From contig OZ020611.1 of assembly GCA_963971575.1 (NCBI GenBank), positions 245,730,654 through 245,794,653 of the forward strand: a stretch of DNA of 64,000 nt, given 5' to 3'. Position 1 is the first letter of the stretch, and each line of letters opens with the position of its first letter. Both the position numbers and the translations under genes were made by a program. Origin of the DNA: Liopterus haemorrhoidalis. Lineage: Eukaryota > Arthropoda > Insecta > Coleoptera > Dytiscidae. Below, piece after piece: positions 31,507-42,935 of this stretch. The notes under the pieces are model-generated. The model saw only the letters and a program-made list of their open reading frames with translations. It was not told the DNA's origin and searched no databases.

Positions 31507-32231
31507 TAGACATCTAGCATTTTGTTGACTTCTTAAACTTATTAAATACCTACAAAACCCTGAAATGTGTCAAAGTTCACACTTAACATCAATTTTTTTG
31601 TTATTCTAATTTCTGTTGCAATTTTGTTACATCTAAATGCCATTAAAAGAGATATTATGTACATAGTTTATTTTAAAAATTAGTTAAAAGATGGTGATAA
31701 ACCCTCAAAAAAGGTCTGGGTTTATTTACAGTTTGTTTATAAAAGCTTTCTTATAATACGTAAATCTGAGTATATCACATAACACATGGACGGTATGTTA
31801 ATAGGATATGTGCTCGGTGCGGCTGGAATAACATGTTATGACTGTTAATAGACTCCGGGTAAATCCATTTAATTCCGGGCGAGTGTTCCGGGCCTGGAGC
31901 TTGATCCAGTGCCGCCCACCCTCTGTCTGGACTTCGTGTATGTGTGTGTGCTTGTAGAAAGGTTGTTTTTCTAATTGAATGTACCTTTGTAGAGAAGAGA
32001 ACGTGGCTCGTGCGCTGCCCACTAATCAGTCCGGAGAGAAGAGCAAGTTCATTATCTTTTATGTTGTAAAATACATGTCCAGACCATTCCACAAATATAA
32101 TTTGCACTTTCTTCATCAGTGTAATTTGCGTTTGTTCATTATGCTTTTTTCTCTTTTTTTGATTTCGAGTGCAACTAGATTTTAACCGCTTACACCTAAG
32201 CAGAGCCGTTACTAGGCTGGAGCAACAAGAG
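31507..32231. other. Family C 3' end and GC-richer interval
   Basis: A solitary C 3' end at 31528-31598, then AT-rich DNA, then a GC-richer non-repeat segment at about 31780-32080. The 157-codon minus-strand frame at 31775-32248 has no recognisable domain and I do not call it. Confidence 0.35.
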
Positions 32232-32593
32232 CAATAGGGGATAGGCATGATTTAATTTTTTTTTATTATATTCCTCTTGTTGCATATAACATAAAAAACA
32301 GTTTTGCATTTTTTTTTTTAAATTTGATGGCTTAAAAAAATCATAAATGTATGTAGCGCGCGAAAACGACGTGTGACGTCATACCCCAGCTAAATGACGC
32401 AGTACACTACTAGCCTACCCAGTGTACTGCGTACAACCTGCCCAGTGTTCAGCGTACAGTCTACATATGTTGAACTTATTTGCTTGTATAACTTTTATAG
32501 GTTATGTAAAGTTAGAGTGATTTTAATTAAAATAAAGTTAAATTCTATAAAAACATGTTTACGAACTAAATTTTATATTAAAATATATAAAAT

Positions 32594-32832
32594 ATGGAAG
32601 ATCCAGGCTCCAGTACTTCGAAACATAGTTGAAAATATTGTATAGTACCGATGTGCACAAACAGTTCAATTCGAAATCCAAAAAAAAAATTTATATAATT
32701 ACCTGATGGCGAAAAACAACAGAAAAAGCGAAATTTGTGGCTGAAAGCTATGAGGCGAAATAAAACTGATATTTTAGAAAAAAGTAAACTTTATGTTTGT
32801 GAAGACCATTTTAATGTGAGACTATTTTAATA
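32594..32832 (+). pseudogene. THAP domain with two stops
   Basis: A single frame from ATG: MEDPGSSTSKHS, stop (CGA in L1, so an Arg-to-stop change), KYCIVPMCTNSSIRNPKKKF, a second stop near the LP motif, then GEKQQKKRNLWLKAMRRNK and SKLYVCEDHFNV. This is a near-complete C2CH THAP zinc finger: C-x4-C, the invariant W in LWLKA, and C-x2-H in VCEDH. The remainder of the transposase is absent. THAP domains bind DNA at element ends in P-type transposases. Confidence 0.75.
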
Positions 32833-33071
32833 ATAAATGCGTGAAAAATTGTTTAAAAACACATACAAAACTCTCGAACAATACAATATTATGATTATGT
32901 TTAGTCTGTATCTGTGACGTCAAACCCCAGTACTTTGACGTCATACTCAGTCGTATTTACTCGGCAACCTTCGCGCCGTGGTCGGCTTATTTCAAATTTA
33001 CAATATTTTAATTAAAACATTTGGCTATAATATTAATTAAAATGTGATTTTTGTTTTGTTAGGTGACATAA

Positions 33072-33507
33072 CCAGTGGTAATATTCAAAATATTTAACAA
33101 AGTGTTCCCTAACAGAAAAATGTTCCTTAACAATTTTTTTCGCGGAAACTATGAGCGGTCTAAGGCTTTAGTTTAGTAGTGTTACAGAGTATAATATATT
33201 TTGATATATTTTTTAAAAGAAACAAAACCACTGAGAAATGATATTATCTGTCTCATTTTGTAATACGGAACTAACAGGAAAAGTTCATTTTTTATGTTGT
33301 ATATTGACAATACATTTATAATATTATCATAGTATTGGTTCACACGGATACGCCAAAGTCTGTTTACACCACAACAGTCACCAAAGTAACCAGATCTAGT
33401 TTCGTATTACAAATTGAGACAGATTATACGTGTGTTTAACAAGGTTCGGAAAATTTTAACAACGAGTTCGGCCGAACCTGTATGAACTCGCTGAATATCA
33501 CCACTGG
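33072..33507. mobile_element. Element N with 6-bp target duplication
   Basis: 436 bp with inverted ends CCAGTGGT(A/G)ATATTCA, flanked by ACATAA (33066-33071 and 33508-33513). L1 shows the single-copy site ('gtgacataactaac' in reverse), confirming duplication. It contains MITE M at 33243-33429. A 6-bp duplication is uncommon among animal cut-and-paste families; superfamily not assigned. Confidence 0.75.
33243..33429. mobile_element. MITE M inside element N
   Basis: About 187 bp with ends 'attatctgtctcattttgtaatac', and the inverse at 33398-33428. Same family as 21671-22154 in the pogo element K. Confidence 0.55.
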
Positions 33508-34052
33508 ACATAACTAACATTAACATATCAAAAAAAATTAGTTTTAAGGTAATATAAATTTTATGCGTAAGAATTTTTGATCTGATTATTTTTTTGAAGT
33601 GGGGATCTTGGGCATAATATCGATATAGTTCATACGTAGTTACTCCGTGCATCCCACAAACTCAAGGTCTCCCACATAATAAGTATCCAAAAGTTGCGAG
33701 CGGATCGAGCCTTAAACCCCCCTATATCCGCTGACTGGTTGCTATAATCCTTAGGAAGGAATTAAGGGATGACTCAATTAAAATCGTTTTAAAGCGTTTT
33801 AAATAGTCAGTACTGTATGTGGATTTTTGAAATTGCGACTTGTGCGAATAACAAAGCCCAACATTTTTAGAGATTTTTTCGCAATATTGTTAATGTGGAT
33901 GGCAAATAAAAGTTTACTATCCAAAGTTATGCCTAGATCTCTCACCTCGGTAACAGTTTATACTGTTGAGTTACCAAGTTTAAATTCAAAATTAATTAAG
34001 TTTCTGTTTCTCGATAATTTTATATGAAAACATTTTTTAATATTTATAAATA

Positions 34053-34956
34053 CAGGTGGGCCTTATTTTACGCCGCTTTATTTTACGCCGGTTGGCAGCG
34101 ATCTTAAAATAACGCCGCTTTGAAACAGTTGAACGTCGGAGTCGGGTGTCGACGGTTCAGGGGTCGAAGCGGGGATGTCTCGTGGTTTACGCAGTCGCAG
34201 TAATCGCACTACTGAGACGTATTCAGTTGTAAAATAAATTTAACTCGCTTAAGAGTGTCTGCTTTATGATATGTACATATTTAAATTTAAATAAATCTAA
34301 ATCTAATATTTAATATAATCTAAATTTAATAATTTTTAATTTTTCTATATTATTTTTATTAACTTACCTTTAAAATTTAATTTAAAATTATTGAGTAATA
34401 ATTATAATTTTCATTAATACCAATGGAAGATATATCTACAAAACACGATAAAAAAACAACGTAGGTCTATTTCGATTGAGACAAAAATTGTTATTAAAAG
34501 AATAGAGAATGGTGAAACTCGTCCGAAGATTTGTAGATGCCTAAACTTACCTCCATCAACGGTGACTACAATATTGAAAAATGCAGATAAAATTAAAAAA
34601 TTAAGACATTTGCAAGACAGATCATGATTGCGAACGCAGTTCAACTATAATAAAAAATATCAAAACATCTATGGAACCTTACATAAGCCTTCTGCGTGAA
34701 AGAAAAAATAAAGAAAAAATAATTATAATTTTGATTTCTGTTTTAATTTTTGTTTATTTGTATCGTATTGTTGCATTGTATTCTATGTTCTGTATTATCT
34801 AATTTTCTGTATATATAAGTAATAAATAAAGAAAAAACAAAAATATTAATTCGAATAGAATGTTAATCCGTCTCTGGAATGAACATTCTTTGCTTTGATT
34901 TGCGCCGCTTTATTTTGCGCCGGTACGTAACACCGGCGTAAAACGAGGCCCACCTG
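34053..34956 (+). mobile_element. Pogo/Tigger-like element O, internally deleted
   Basis: 904 bp with inverted ends CAGGTGGGCCT(T/C)(A/G)TTTTACGC and TA on both sides (34051-34052 and 34957-34958). Subterminal repeats of 'ttttacgccg' occur at both ends. It encodes only the DNA-binding N-terminus of a transposase and is inserted in a LINE relic. Confidence 0.85.
34423..34626 (+). pseudogene. CENP-B/pogo N-terminal helix-turn-helix
   Basis: Starts MEDISTKHD. After a one-base shift in the A run near 34450 it continues KKQRRSISIETKIVIKRIEN, then GETRPKICRCLNLPPSTVTT, then ILKNADKIKK. This is the first helix-turn-helix of CENP-B-type DNA-binding domains in pogo transposases. The rest of the protein is deleted. 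Confidence 0.75.
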
Positions 34957-35230
34957 TAGTTTATTATCTGTAGAGTATTCATAAAAACGATCTAAGTCCG
35001 AATGCAATACTAAACACCTTTCTAAACTAAAAGTTGGGATTTTTTTTTAAGTCATCAGCATTAAGTAGGAATTTAGCAAATTTAAAACATTGTGTTATAT
35101 CATTAATGAAGATGTTAAACAGTAAGGTTGCTAGATGAGAACCTTGTGGCACACCGGACGTTATTTCTTCTGTAGGAACCTCATTTCGCTGCTTCTTATT
35201 CTGCTTTTAAGTTTTCCGCATCACCATCAT

Positions 35231-35699
35231 AATTCTGTAAATTCCAAAGTCATTGTCAGATATACCCTAACACAATGACAAAATTGATTTTATCCAATTG
35301 AAATCCGCATTGCGTGCACGCGGCACGGGCTGATGGGTTGTATGCAGCGGGATGTGGGGGGGGGGGGGCAGGCAGACATACAGTCGGGGATGAACGTGAG
35401 TCGAGGGAGAATCCAGGAGACGGAGGAGCGCGGCCTAGGGCACAGGGACGCGGTAGGCAAGAGGCGGGAATAATTTATAGGCCACCTGGTGACTGCAGGA
35501 AAAACATCGCCTCTACCGACACATGAAAAATTTAACGGGAATTAAAAAACTTTAAGTGCTTTTATATTTAATGTCTCACATTATTTAACTTAAAGGTTTA
35601 TTTATCAAGGGTGAATTTTTTTCAAGGGTATATCGCACGAAACTTATTAAATTTAATAGGGAAAATATATATCCACACAGCAAAAAATTCATAAGTGTA
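35231..35699. other. GC-richer interval with poly-G run
   Basis: Positions 35300-35530 are GC-rich and purine-rich with a G9 or longer run near 35356. The 70-codon frame here is compositionally driven. From 35672 repeat E begins. Confidence 0.3.
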
Positions 35700-35707
35700 A
35701 AAGTTAA

Positions 35708-36626
35708 GGCACTATTCTACTTTAGCAAACCCACTAGACAATGTTGCCAACTATAGTAAAATTAAAACAAGTAAATTTAAACTAATATCAAAATAGAATT
35801 AAAATTATTTGTATAATAATGCTTAACTTTCAGTTAAATAAATCTAATTAAATTAATATTCCGGTATTTTATAATAAGAATAAATAATAATATTACATTC
35901 ACAGCCGATTAAAGATTAAAAAAGGGGGAACATAATTTAGTGCACCTAAAAACTGGGTGATTAGGTTAGGTTTAGTTAGTAAAAGTCTACGACAGCAGAA
36001 GCCGAAAAGCTCAAAGTAAGCTTAAAAAAGTTTGTGTAAAAAACGTTTGTGCGGTGTAGGATGTAATTCAGTAGTTATACCTTTATCTTGTTGTTGTTAT
36101 ATTTTGTAAAGTGTATACATTCTTTATATATATATTTTTTTTCACACGAACTCCTTTAAGATTACTTTGTGTTTTTCGGCTTCTGTTGTCCTAGATTTTT
36201 ACTAACTAAACCTAACCTAATTACCTTGTTTTTAGGTGCACAGTACTTAATTTTCCCCCCATATTAGCCTAATTAAAATTGTGTATCATTGTGCATACAT
36301 TTATAACATGGTGGTGCAGAGGGCCAGTTCATTGTCCACCTGAATTAATTTTTTTTTAAATATCGATTCAATGCATAATAAATAACTACAACTAAAAAAA
36401 GTGAAAATAAATAATATTAAATTAAATTTAAACTACATTTATATATTAAAACTCTAATCACAGTAGAAATTAAGGGAATATTACTTATTTCTATATTTCT
36501 TATAAATAAACTCATTTAATAAATTGATATTAAATTTAAATTATTTAAATTGATATATTACATTTTACTATTGCCAACACTGCACGCATGCGCAGTAAGG
36601 TGGGTTTGCTAAAGTAGAATAGTACC
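35708..36626. mobile_element. DNA transposon with 8-bp target duplication
   Basis: 919 bp. Inverted ends GG(C/T)ACTATTCTACTTTAGC continuing to about 27 bp. AAAGTTAA on both sides (35700-35707 and 36627-36634). Repeat E at 2851-2985 gives the unoccupied site ('aaagttcattctcag'). 8 bp fits hAT or P superfamilies. Inside is an inverted repeat (about 35935-36010 and 36170-36262, around 'aggttaggtttagttagtaaaa'). Non-coding. Confidence 0.85.
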
Positions 36627-36739
36627 AAAGTTAATTCTCAGTTTGGTTAAAATTTAAATGCTAAAATTTTAATTTATAAAAAGTAAAAAGTTCACTATTT
36701 TTAACCAAATCACCGTGTAAATCTTCATTTATTCAGATA

Positions 36740-36914
36740 GTGTTATTTTTTATGAAATGTTACTATTTCAGTGTTAAAATTAACACTACTTTAAAACACT
36801 ATTTATTTTCTGTATAGTACAATTTAACCAATATGTACATAACTGTAAACTAAATTTAACTAAAAAAGAAGTGTAAATAATTGAGGAACTTCTAAAATAC
36901 AAGTGACGACCTAC
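36740..36914. other. AT-rich spacer
   Basis: End of repeat E at about 36738, then AT-rich DNA without recognisable features up to the next family A copy. Confidence 0.3.
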
Positions 36915-37584
36915 AAAAAAAAAATCAGCTGTGGCCACCACAGGACCGACCGCCATCACAAAGTACTTGCATAAAATACATTCTAGCAGCAGAGTAGAAA
37001 TAACTTGACCTAATATTTTCTAACAGATATATTATTTATCATAACCATGGAAACGTTACATGTAAGTATGAAAAAATAGATACTTTTCTTATATATAGAA
37101 AATTATCTATATATTTTATATAGATAATTTTAGAAAAATTTTTCAAAAATTTTTCGTTTTATCAAAAAATGTCTCAAATAAAAATTTGGTAGTTATTGCT
37201 TTTGTAGCAACTTTTGTTAAATACATTTTTTCGAAATATTTTTCTGTTAAATATTCGAAAAAATCTTAAAATCAACACGAGTAAACTCCCATTTCTAGTC
37301 AACCGATTTTTACCATAAGTTGATCAACTCGTGCCATTGATAGCAGAAGCTTAAATATGAAGTTTCATAAAAATCCTTTTAGCCGAATTTGCTCTACCCA
37401 TGTACACAGACAGACGGACGGACAAACATACAGACAGACGGACAGACAGACAGACAGACATCATGTTAAAAATAGTCAAAACGTTATGTAGGGACCTCAA
37501 TTCATGGAGATCCATCGAAATATCGAAATTTCCAAATCGGTATGATCACAATACCTCCTTTATATATGTTTGAGGTCGGTAAAA
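36915..37584 (-). mobile_element. Family A element, full length
   Basis: 3' hairpin region at about 36926-36944; 5' end at 37584 with a diverged motif (TGAGGTCGGT for TGGCGGTCGGT). The microsatellite lies at 37410-37460. A copy-specific AT palindrome (atatagataatttt/aaaattatctatat type) sits at 37085-37130. Confidence 0.8.
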
Positions 37585-37690
37585 TAGGTCCTCATCTCTA
37601 TTTTTTTAATTTTCTAGTGTGTTTTTATTTTTATTTCCTTCTTTCTTAGGGGGGGGGGGCACCCCCTTCTCGGTGCGCCACTGCCTTTAA
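37585..37690. repeat. Repeat R end, reverse orientation
   Basis: Contains 'ggtcctcatctctattttt', a G10 run and 'cggtgcgccactgcc', the mirror of 17246-17400. Confidence 0.6.
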
Positions 37691-38934
37691 CACTACTTTT
37701 TTTAGAGTGTACGGAAAGTCCTTAAGAGAGTTATTTGGTGCTGTCGTTAATAAAACTATGTTTGTCAGAATGATCGCCCAGATTCGGTGAGCAGATAGGA
37801 CACTAGAAGAAGAAGAAGGGATAGCATTAGTGGACAATTTAAAATGAATACCCCGAATATCTAATGTAGGGCAGTAATCTATCTAACTGTTATGAACGAA
37901 GTATGAAGGCAACAGGAAATTTGAAACATTCATAATATTGACAGAAAAAAAAGTGGCAAAAAATTGTGGAAACATTTAATAAATGTCAAAGCAACAGTTC
38001 GAATGTCGCGTTTAATTCACATCGCAATCACTACACATGACTGTGTGCGTGTGTGTGTGTACATGCAAACACAAGTTTTTATGAGAGCACACAACACCCG
38101 CATTTCACAATAGTTGATATCCACCAGATTTAATAATCATCTACATTTTAACCTTTGGTACGAAGAGCAGCATTCGGAGCTCTTAAATCAATAGCTCGGA
38201 CTTCAGAGCTCTTAAATCAATAGCTTATGCACTGTAGCTTATGGACTTTTTACTGTCACCAGAAAGTTTGTCATATGATAAGACGTGCAACCGTTCAGAC
38301 CTCCAAATTTAATACGCTGTTTGTTGTGGATTGTGCATAATTTTCTAAACTTATAGCTAGTGAGATGTTTTAATGAGACAGACATATAAACACATTGGCT
38401 ATCGCATTCTATCAGTGACACCGTAGTTATCGAATGCCTTTACATAACCTAACATAATGTCATCATTAACAAATCTTGCTCAAAATTACAAAGACGGACG
38501 GTAAATATGGTCAATTTAGGTAATAAGGTAGTTAAAATCTAAGACAACAGAATTATAAGATCGATAATACATATAAAATAGTTTACGAAGCTAAATAGTT
38601 GATTTCAAAATTCACAGATAAATGATATCGGAAAGCAATGATAAAGAGTCAAATTTTTTATTATTCGAATAGAAATTTTTGAATTTCAGATGTTAGCTAA
38701 TTTCGAATAATAAACCGTTCTACGTAACAGACCTGTAGGTTAAAATTACAAAAAAAAAAGAACGTAACAAATGTAAATAGAACATATTTTATTAATCATA
38801 TATAATATTTGTTTATCGACCAAGATACAAAATTAAATATTGTTTTTGTTCACTTACATTACAAATTATAAAACTTTTTAAAATATACAAACACAATATA
38901 CAGATAAAAGTACGTTATAGAAATATCACATTTG
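37691..38934. other. Interval without recognisable genes
   Basis: AT-rich. A short duplicated segment 'agagctcttaaatcaatagct' lies near 38180-38225, and a (GT)n run near 38047-38060. Minus-strand frames of 60-63 codons have no domain. Confidence 0.3.
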
Positions 38935-39490
38935 ATATCTATTACTCTTTTATGCGTTTAAAAAAACCCTTAAAGTTTGGTCTGAATCCCTCTGTAAGAA
39001 ACGGTAGTTTACTAAGGTACCATTGCAGTTTTAAAAAATTACTCTACCAATATCTCGAAAACTATTGCTACGATCAAGCTAAAATTTTATATCTAATACT
39101 CTTTTATGAGTTTTAAAAAACCCTTAAATTTTGGACTAAAACGCTCTGTTAAATATGGTAGTTTACTAAGGCACCATTGCAATTTTTAAAAATTTACTCT
39201 ACCAATATCTCAAAAACTATTGCTACGATCAAGCTAAAATTTTATATCTAATACTCTTTTATGAATTTTAAAAAACCCTTAAATTTTGGACTAAAACGCT
39301 CTGTTAGAAATGGTAGTTTACTAAGGCACCATTGCAATTTTTAAAAATTTACTCTACCAATATCTCAAAAACTATTGCAACGATCAAGCTAAAATTTTAT
39401 ATCTACAACTCTTTTATGAGTTTTAAAAAACCCTTAAATTTTAGTCTTAATCACTCTGTTAGAAATGGTAGTTTACTAAGGTACCCCTTT
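38935..39490. repeat. Tandem repeat, about 155-bp unit
   Basis: Three and a half units, each with 'actcttttatga-tttt', 'aaaaaacccttaaa', 'gtagtttactaagg-accattgca', and 'ctaccaatatctc-aaaactattgc'. The units are about 90 percent alike by eye. Non-coding. It may be a satellite-like array or the internal repeats of an unseen element. Confidence 0.85.
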
Positions 39491-40762
39491 CATGTAATTT
39501 TATATTAATAGTGTCAACAGTAACATGCTCTCCTAAAATCAAATTAATTATCTTTCAAAATAATTAATAAGAGACAAAACCATACTTTGAGCACGGCCAC
39601 TAAGAGATGTGGACATTTTTATTACAGTAAAATTAAAAAAATAAATAAAATATAACCTCACTAAATAAGCAGTTAAATGTCAATTTGACAAATAATGATT
39701 GAACAATCCAATTACAAACTGACAACATTGGAAAAATTTACCAACATTAAATAAATAAATGTACTGAGTTATGGATTGATGTTGATTGAAACATATCATA
39801 ACGTTGGTACTTAAATTAACCAAGTGTGACGTCATGTCATATTTATTGTGAATGGAGTTTACTATTCTATTTACATAAAACAATATGCCTTAGCAACGAT
39901 ATAGCACACTACAATCGTTAATAAGTGTAAATGTTGCATAAATATACTTTCGCTAACATGTTGGCGGTCGGTAAAAATCTTGTAGGATATTAGGATTTGT
40001 AGAACTGGCAAGGAATTTAGTTCATACAAAACTTCAATCAATTTTGTCTAAGAATCCCAAATCCCGGGATTGTAAATTATCGGGATTTTTGCAAAGGATA
40101 TTTGCAAAATCATATTTGTAACAATTACAAGGCAGTCTTAATGTAAATCAAGTTTTTAATAAACGTATATTGAAGATACAATATTTCAAGTCTTTCAAGA
40201 CTTATTTAACAATATAACAAATAAATAAGTAAACATAAATAGTTAAATATAAAATCTGATATTATATTAATATTCCTGAAACTTCCGAGTAGATTTTATT
40301 TGAACATACAAAGCGAATCTAAAGTCTTTAAATTTAATATTTCATTGTTTAACTAACGATCAATTATTATTTATAATATTGCAGCTCAGCCTAGCGTCCA
40401 AGAGGTAGAAATATAAAGGCAATTTGTCGTTTAATGGGCGAGTTAAACCGTTGCGCTGAAGTCTCCCCGAGAAGCAAGAGTAATTCGCCATTTAGTTATT
40501 ATCGAAATATAACCGTTATAAAGTAATGTGCTATTGTGCGGTAGTTGTTTTATTGCGCGTGGGACTGAGGGGGGGGGGGGCTGGTCGTCAATAAATGATT
40601 TGTTTGTGCTGGGCAACACTGATCGTAAACTTCAATCGTATTGAAACCATTATTATTTATTAGATGTTAAACGAAAAAAGACTTGCACACAAATACAAAG
40701 GAAGTATTAAATGTGTTCAAAAGTTTTACTTTTTGTTTATTATAAAAATAAAATCTGTATAA
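39491..40762. other. Interval with a solitary A 5' end and a GC-richer island
   Basis: A solitary family A 5' terminus ('catgttggcggtcggtaaaaa') at 39958-39978. Positions 40385-40640 form a GC-richer low-repeat island with 'gtttaatgggcg', 'tcaataaatgatttg' and a G12 run at about 40569-40580. No coding region recognised. Confidence 0.35.
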
Positions 40763-41504
40763 TAAAAAAATCGACTGCCATCACAAAGTACTTGTATAAA
40801 ATACCTACATTCTAGCAGCAGAGTAGAAATAACTTGACCTAATATTTTCTAACAGAGATATTATTTATCATGACCATGGAAACGTTACATATTAGTATGA
40901 AAAAATCAGCTGTGGCCACCACAGGACCGACCGCCATCGTAAAGTACTTATATAAAATACATTCTAGCAGCAGAGTAGAAATAACGTTACATATAAGTAT
41001 GAAAAAATTGAGACTTTTTTTAAAAAATTTTACAGAAATTATTCGAATTTTTCGTTTTATCAAAAAACGTCTCAAATAAAAGTTATTAGTTATTGCTTTT
41101 ATAGCAACTTTTGTTCAATAATTTTTTTTGAAATATTTTTCTGTTGTGATATATTTGCAAAAATCTTAAAATCGACACGAGTAAACGCCTATTTTTAGTC
41201 AACCGATTTTTACCAAAAGTTGATCAACTCGTGCCATTGATGGCAGAAGCTTAAATATGAAGTTTGATAAAAATCCTTTCAGCCGAATTTGCTCTGCACG
41301 TGTACACACACAGACGGACGGACAGACAGACAGACAGACGGACGGACGGACGGACGGACGGACAGACAGACCGACAGACATTATGATAAAAATAGTCAAA
41401 ACGTTATGTAGGGACCTCAATTCGTGGAGATCCATTGAAATTTCGAAATGTCAAAATCGGTATGATAACAATACCTCCCTTATATATGTTGGCGGTCGGT
41501 AAAA
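40763..41504 (-). mobile_element. Family A element with duplicated 3' terminal unit
   Basis: 5' end at 41504, microsatellite at 41313-41380. The 3' end unit occurs twice: 40905-41010 with an intact hairpin, and 40763-40904 with the hairpin lost. The join is at 'agtatgaaaaaa', the same T tract (in reverse) used for nesting at 5740-6870. The interpretation is insertion of one A copy in another at that tract. Confidence 0.75.
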
Positions 41505-41519
41505 ATTTATTTAACAAAA

Positions 41520-41692
41520 GTTGTAACAAAGCAATAACAAAAAATATAATAATGTATGGAGCAGAAGTATGGAATGGGCGGAACGAGAACACATAGAAAA
41601 AGTACAAATAAAATACTTAAAATGAATGTTGGGAGTAGAAACAAACACACCAACATACATTATACTGGAAGAGACGAAAATGAAGAAAGAAA
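41520..41692 (+). pseudogene. Short LINE reverse-transcriptase scrap
   Basis: Reads IMYGAEVWNGRNENT, then shifted EKVQIKYLK, stop, MLGVETNTPTYIILEETKMK. The YG-EVW and KYLKW-LG-NTP-Y---EET pattern is the region after the RT thumb in many insect LINEs. It has a frameshift and two stops. It lies between an A and a C copy. Confidence 0.6.
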
Positions 41693-42528
41693 AAAATATT
41701 TTTTTATAACTCTGAGTAGGGTATCAAATGCCCTTGGTACGTGGATTAACGATCAAATTTTTATTTTTGCTAAATAAATTATTTTGAAGCGATTTTTGCC
41801 AAAATTGTGCAAAAAAATTTTTGTCCCACACCCTGTAGCCCAGATGGTTTAAAGTAAAAATCTGAAAAAATTCTAAGTAATGTACATGGGTGTAAACCGG
41901 AATAGTACAACAGGAATTTTTGATCAGGTTATGTTTTTGGAAAAGAACGCATTTTTTGTGATTTTTGGCTAATAATGTACACAAGTTATAGCTTTGTAAC
42001 ACGCTACACTGGAACGTGTATGCTGGTGTAGTGGTTTTTGACGCTGGTTTTTCAAGGAAGTTACTCGATCCGAATGGGATCGAACCCTGCGAGAAGAGAC
42101 AATATTATTCTTATTATTTTTTTTTAATTTTTATATTATTTAAATTATTTTAAAAATTCTAGTTATATTTTGGCAAATGTTGCATTTAATTTTTAAAAGC
42201 GTAAATTTAATAACCAGTGGAAATTGTTTAAATTATAATTTAATTCTGTTTTACGAAATCAGAGGGGCGGAACTTATAACAATCCATTGGTTGTTATAAG
42301 CCATAGGCGCAATTTTAAAAATTCTTAATGAACCTTGCTATATAAAAAAAATACTGCACATATTTAGAAACCTAAATAATGGTAGTAGGCGTTCGAATTA
42401 AAATTAACAATCAAAATATTTTAATATAAAATTTGTTTTCGCATCCAAAATAATCATCATTCACTTACTAAATACCTGCAAAACCCTGAAATGTGTGAAA
42501 ATTCACACTTCACATCAATTTTTTTTTG
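41693..42528 (+). mobile_element. Family C element C2, 5'-truncated
   Basis: Starts at 'aactctgagtagggtatcaaatg'; the C 5' end and microsatellite are missing. The 3' end is complete: ATACCTGCAAAACCCTG, hairpin TGTGTGAAAATTCACA and TTCACATCAATTTTT. The tRNA-like module is at 42024-42087: A-like TGGTGTAGTGG and B-like GGATCGAACCC. Confidence 0.8.
42024..42087 (+). promoter_or_regulatory. tRNA-like A/B-box module inside C2
   Basis: A-box-like TGGTGTAGTGG (one mismatch) and B-box-like GGATCGAACCC (one mismatch), about 42 bp apart. The sequence between them is unlike C1 although the flanks are nearly the same. Confidence 0.5.
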
Positions 42529-42547
42529 CTTATTACTTCTATTTTGG

Positions 42548-42935
42548 GAATGAGGATTTTTTTTTTGCTCACCACTTGTATTTTTGAGTGAGGACCTCTT
42601 TGTTTTTGCTCACCACTTGTATTTTTGAGTGAGGACCTCTTTTTTTTTGCTCACCACTTGTATTTTTGAGTGAGGACCTCTTTGTTTTTGCTCACCACTT
42701 GTATTTTTGAGTGAGGATCTTTTTTTTTTTGCTCACCACTTGAATTTTTGAGTGAGGACCTCTTTTTTTTGCTCACCACTTGTATTTTTGAGTGAGGACC
42801 TCTTTGTTTTTGCTCATCACTTGTATTTTTGGAGTGAGGACTTCTTTGTTTTTGCTCATCACTTGTATTTTTGGAGTGAGGACCTCTTTGTTTTTGCTCA
42901 TCACTTGTATTTTTGGAGTGAGGACCCTTTTTTGT
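42548..42935. repeat. Minisatellite, 38-41-bp unit, about 9-10 copies
   Basis: Unit: 'gaggacctctttgtttttgc', then 'tcaccacttgtatttttgagt'. The right-hand copies carry 'tcatcac' and an extra G ('ggagt'), which shifts the frame and creates the repetitive plus-strand open frames. The same unit is found in repeat R and in the hAT MITE at 45847-46140. Confidence 0.9.

Larger units (their letters stand above)
32232..33569 (+). mobile_element. THAP-encoding DNA transposon L2 with nested element N
   Basis: Left end CAATAGGGGATAGGCATG. The right end stops about 10 bp short of the expected terminus. Interior homologous to L1 in reverse. Interrupted at 33072-33507 by element N. TGACGTCA occurs at 32374-32381, 32915-32922 and 32936-32943, two of them at positions matching L1. 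Confidence 0.7.
33650..35225 (-). pseudogene. Non-LTR reverse transcriptase relic split by a pogo derivative
   Basis: On the minus strand: EVPTEEITSGVPQGSHLA and LLFNIFINDI at about 35190-35090, then FLLNADDLK (canonical YADD with Tyr replaced by Asn). After the insertion at 34053-34956 comes LGNSTVYTVTEVRDLGITLDSKLLF and HINNIAKKSLKMLGFVIR at 33990-33830. These are the palm motif and thumb region of Jockey/CR1-like LINE reverse transcriptases. The 5' and 3' ends are missing and later frames are broken. Confidence 0.75.

Noticed and set aside
31775..32248. 157-codon minus-strand frame as a host gene
   Set aside because: No domain, low-complexity Arg/Thr content and no conserved pattern visible; cannot be supported from sequence alone.
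38935..39490. CRISPR-like array because of regular repeats
   Set aside because: Eukaryotic context, 155-bp units that are similar along their whole length, no short repeat with unique spacers.
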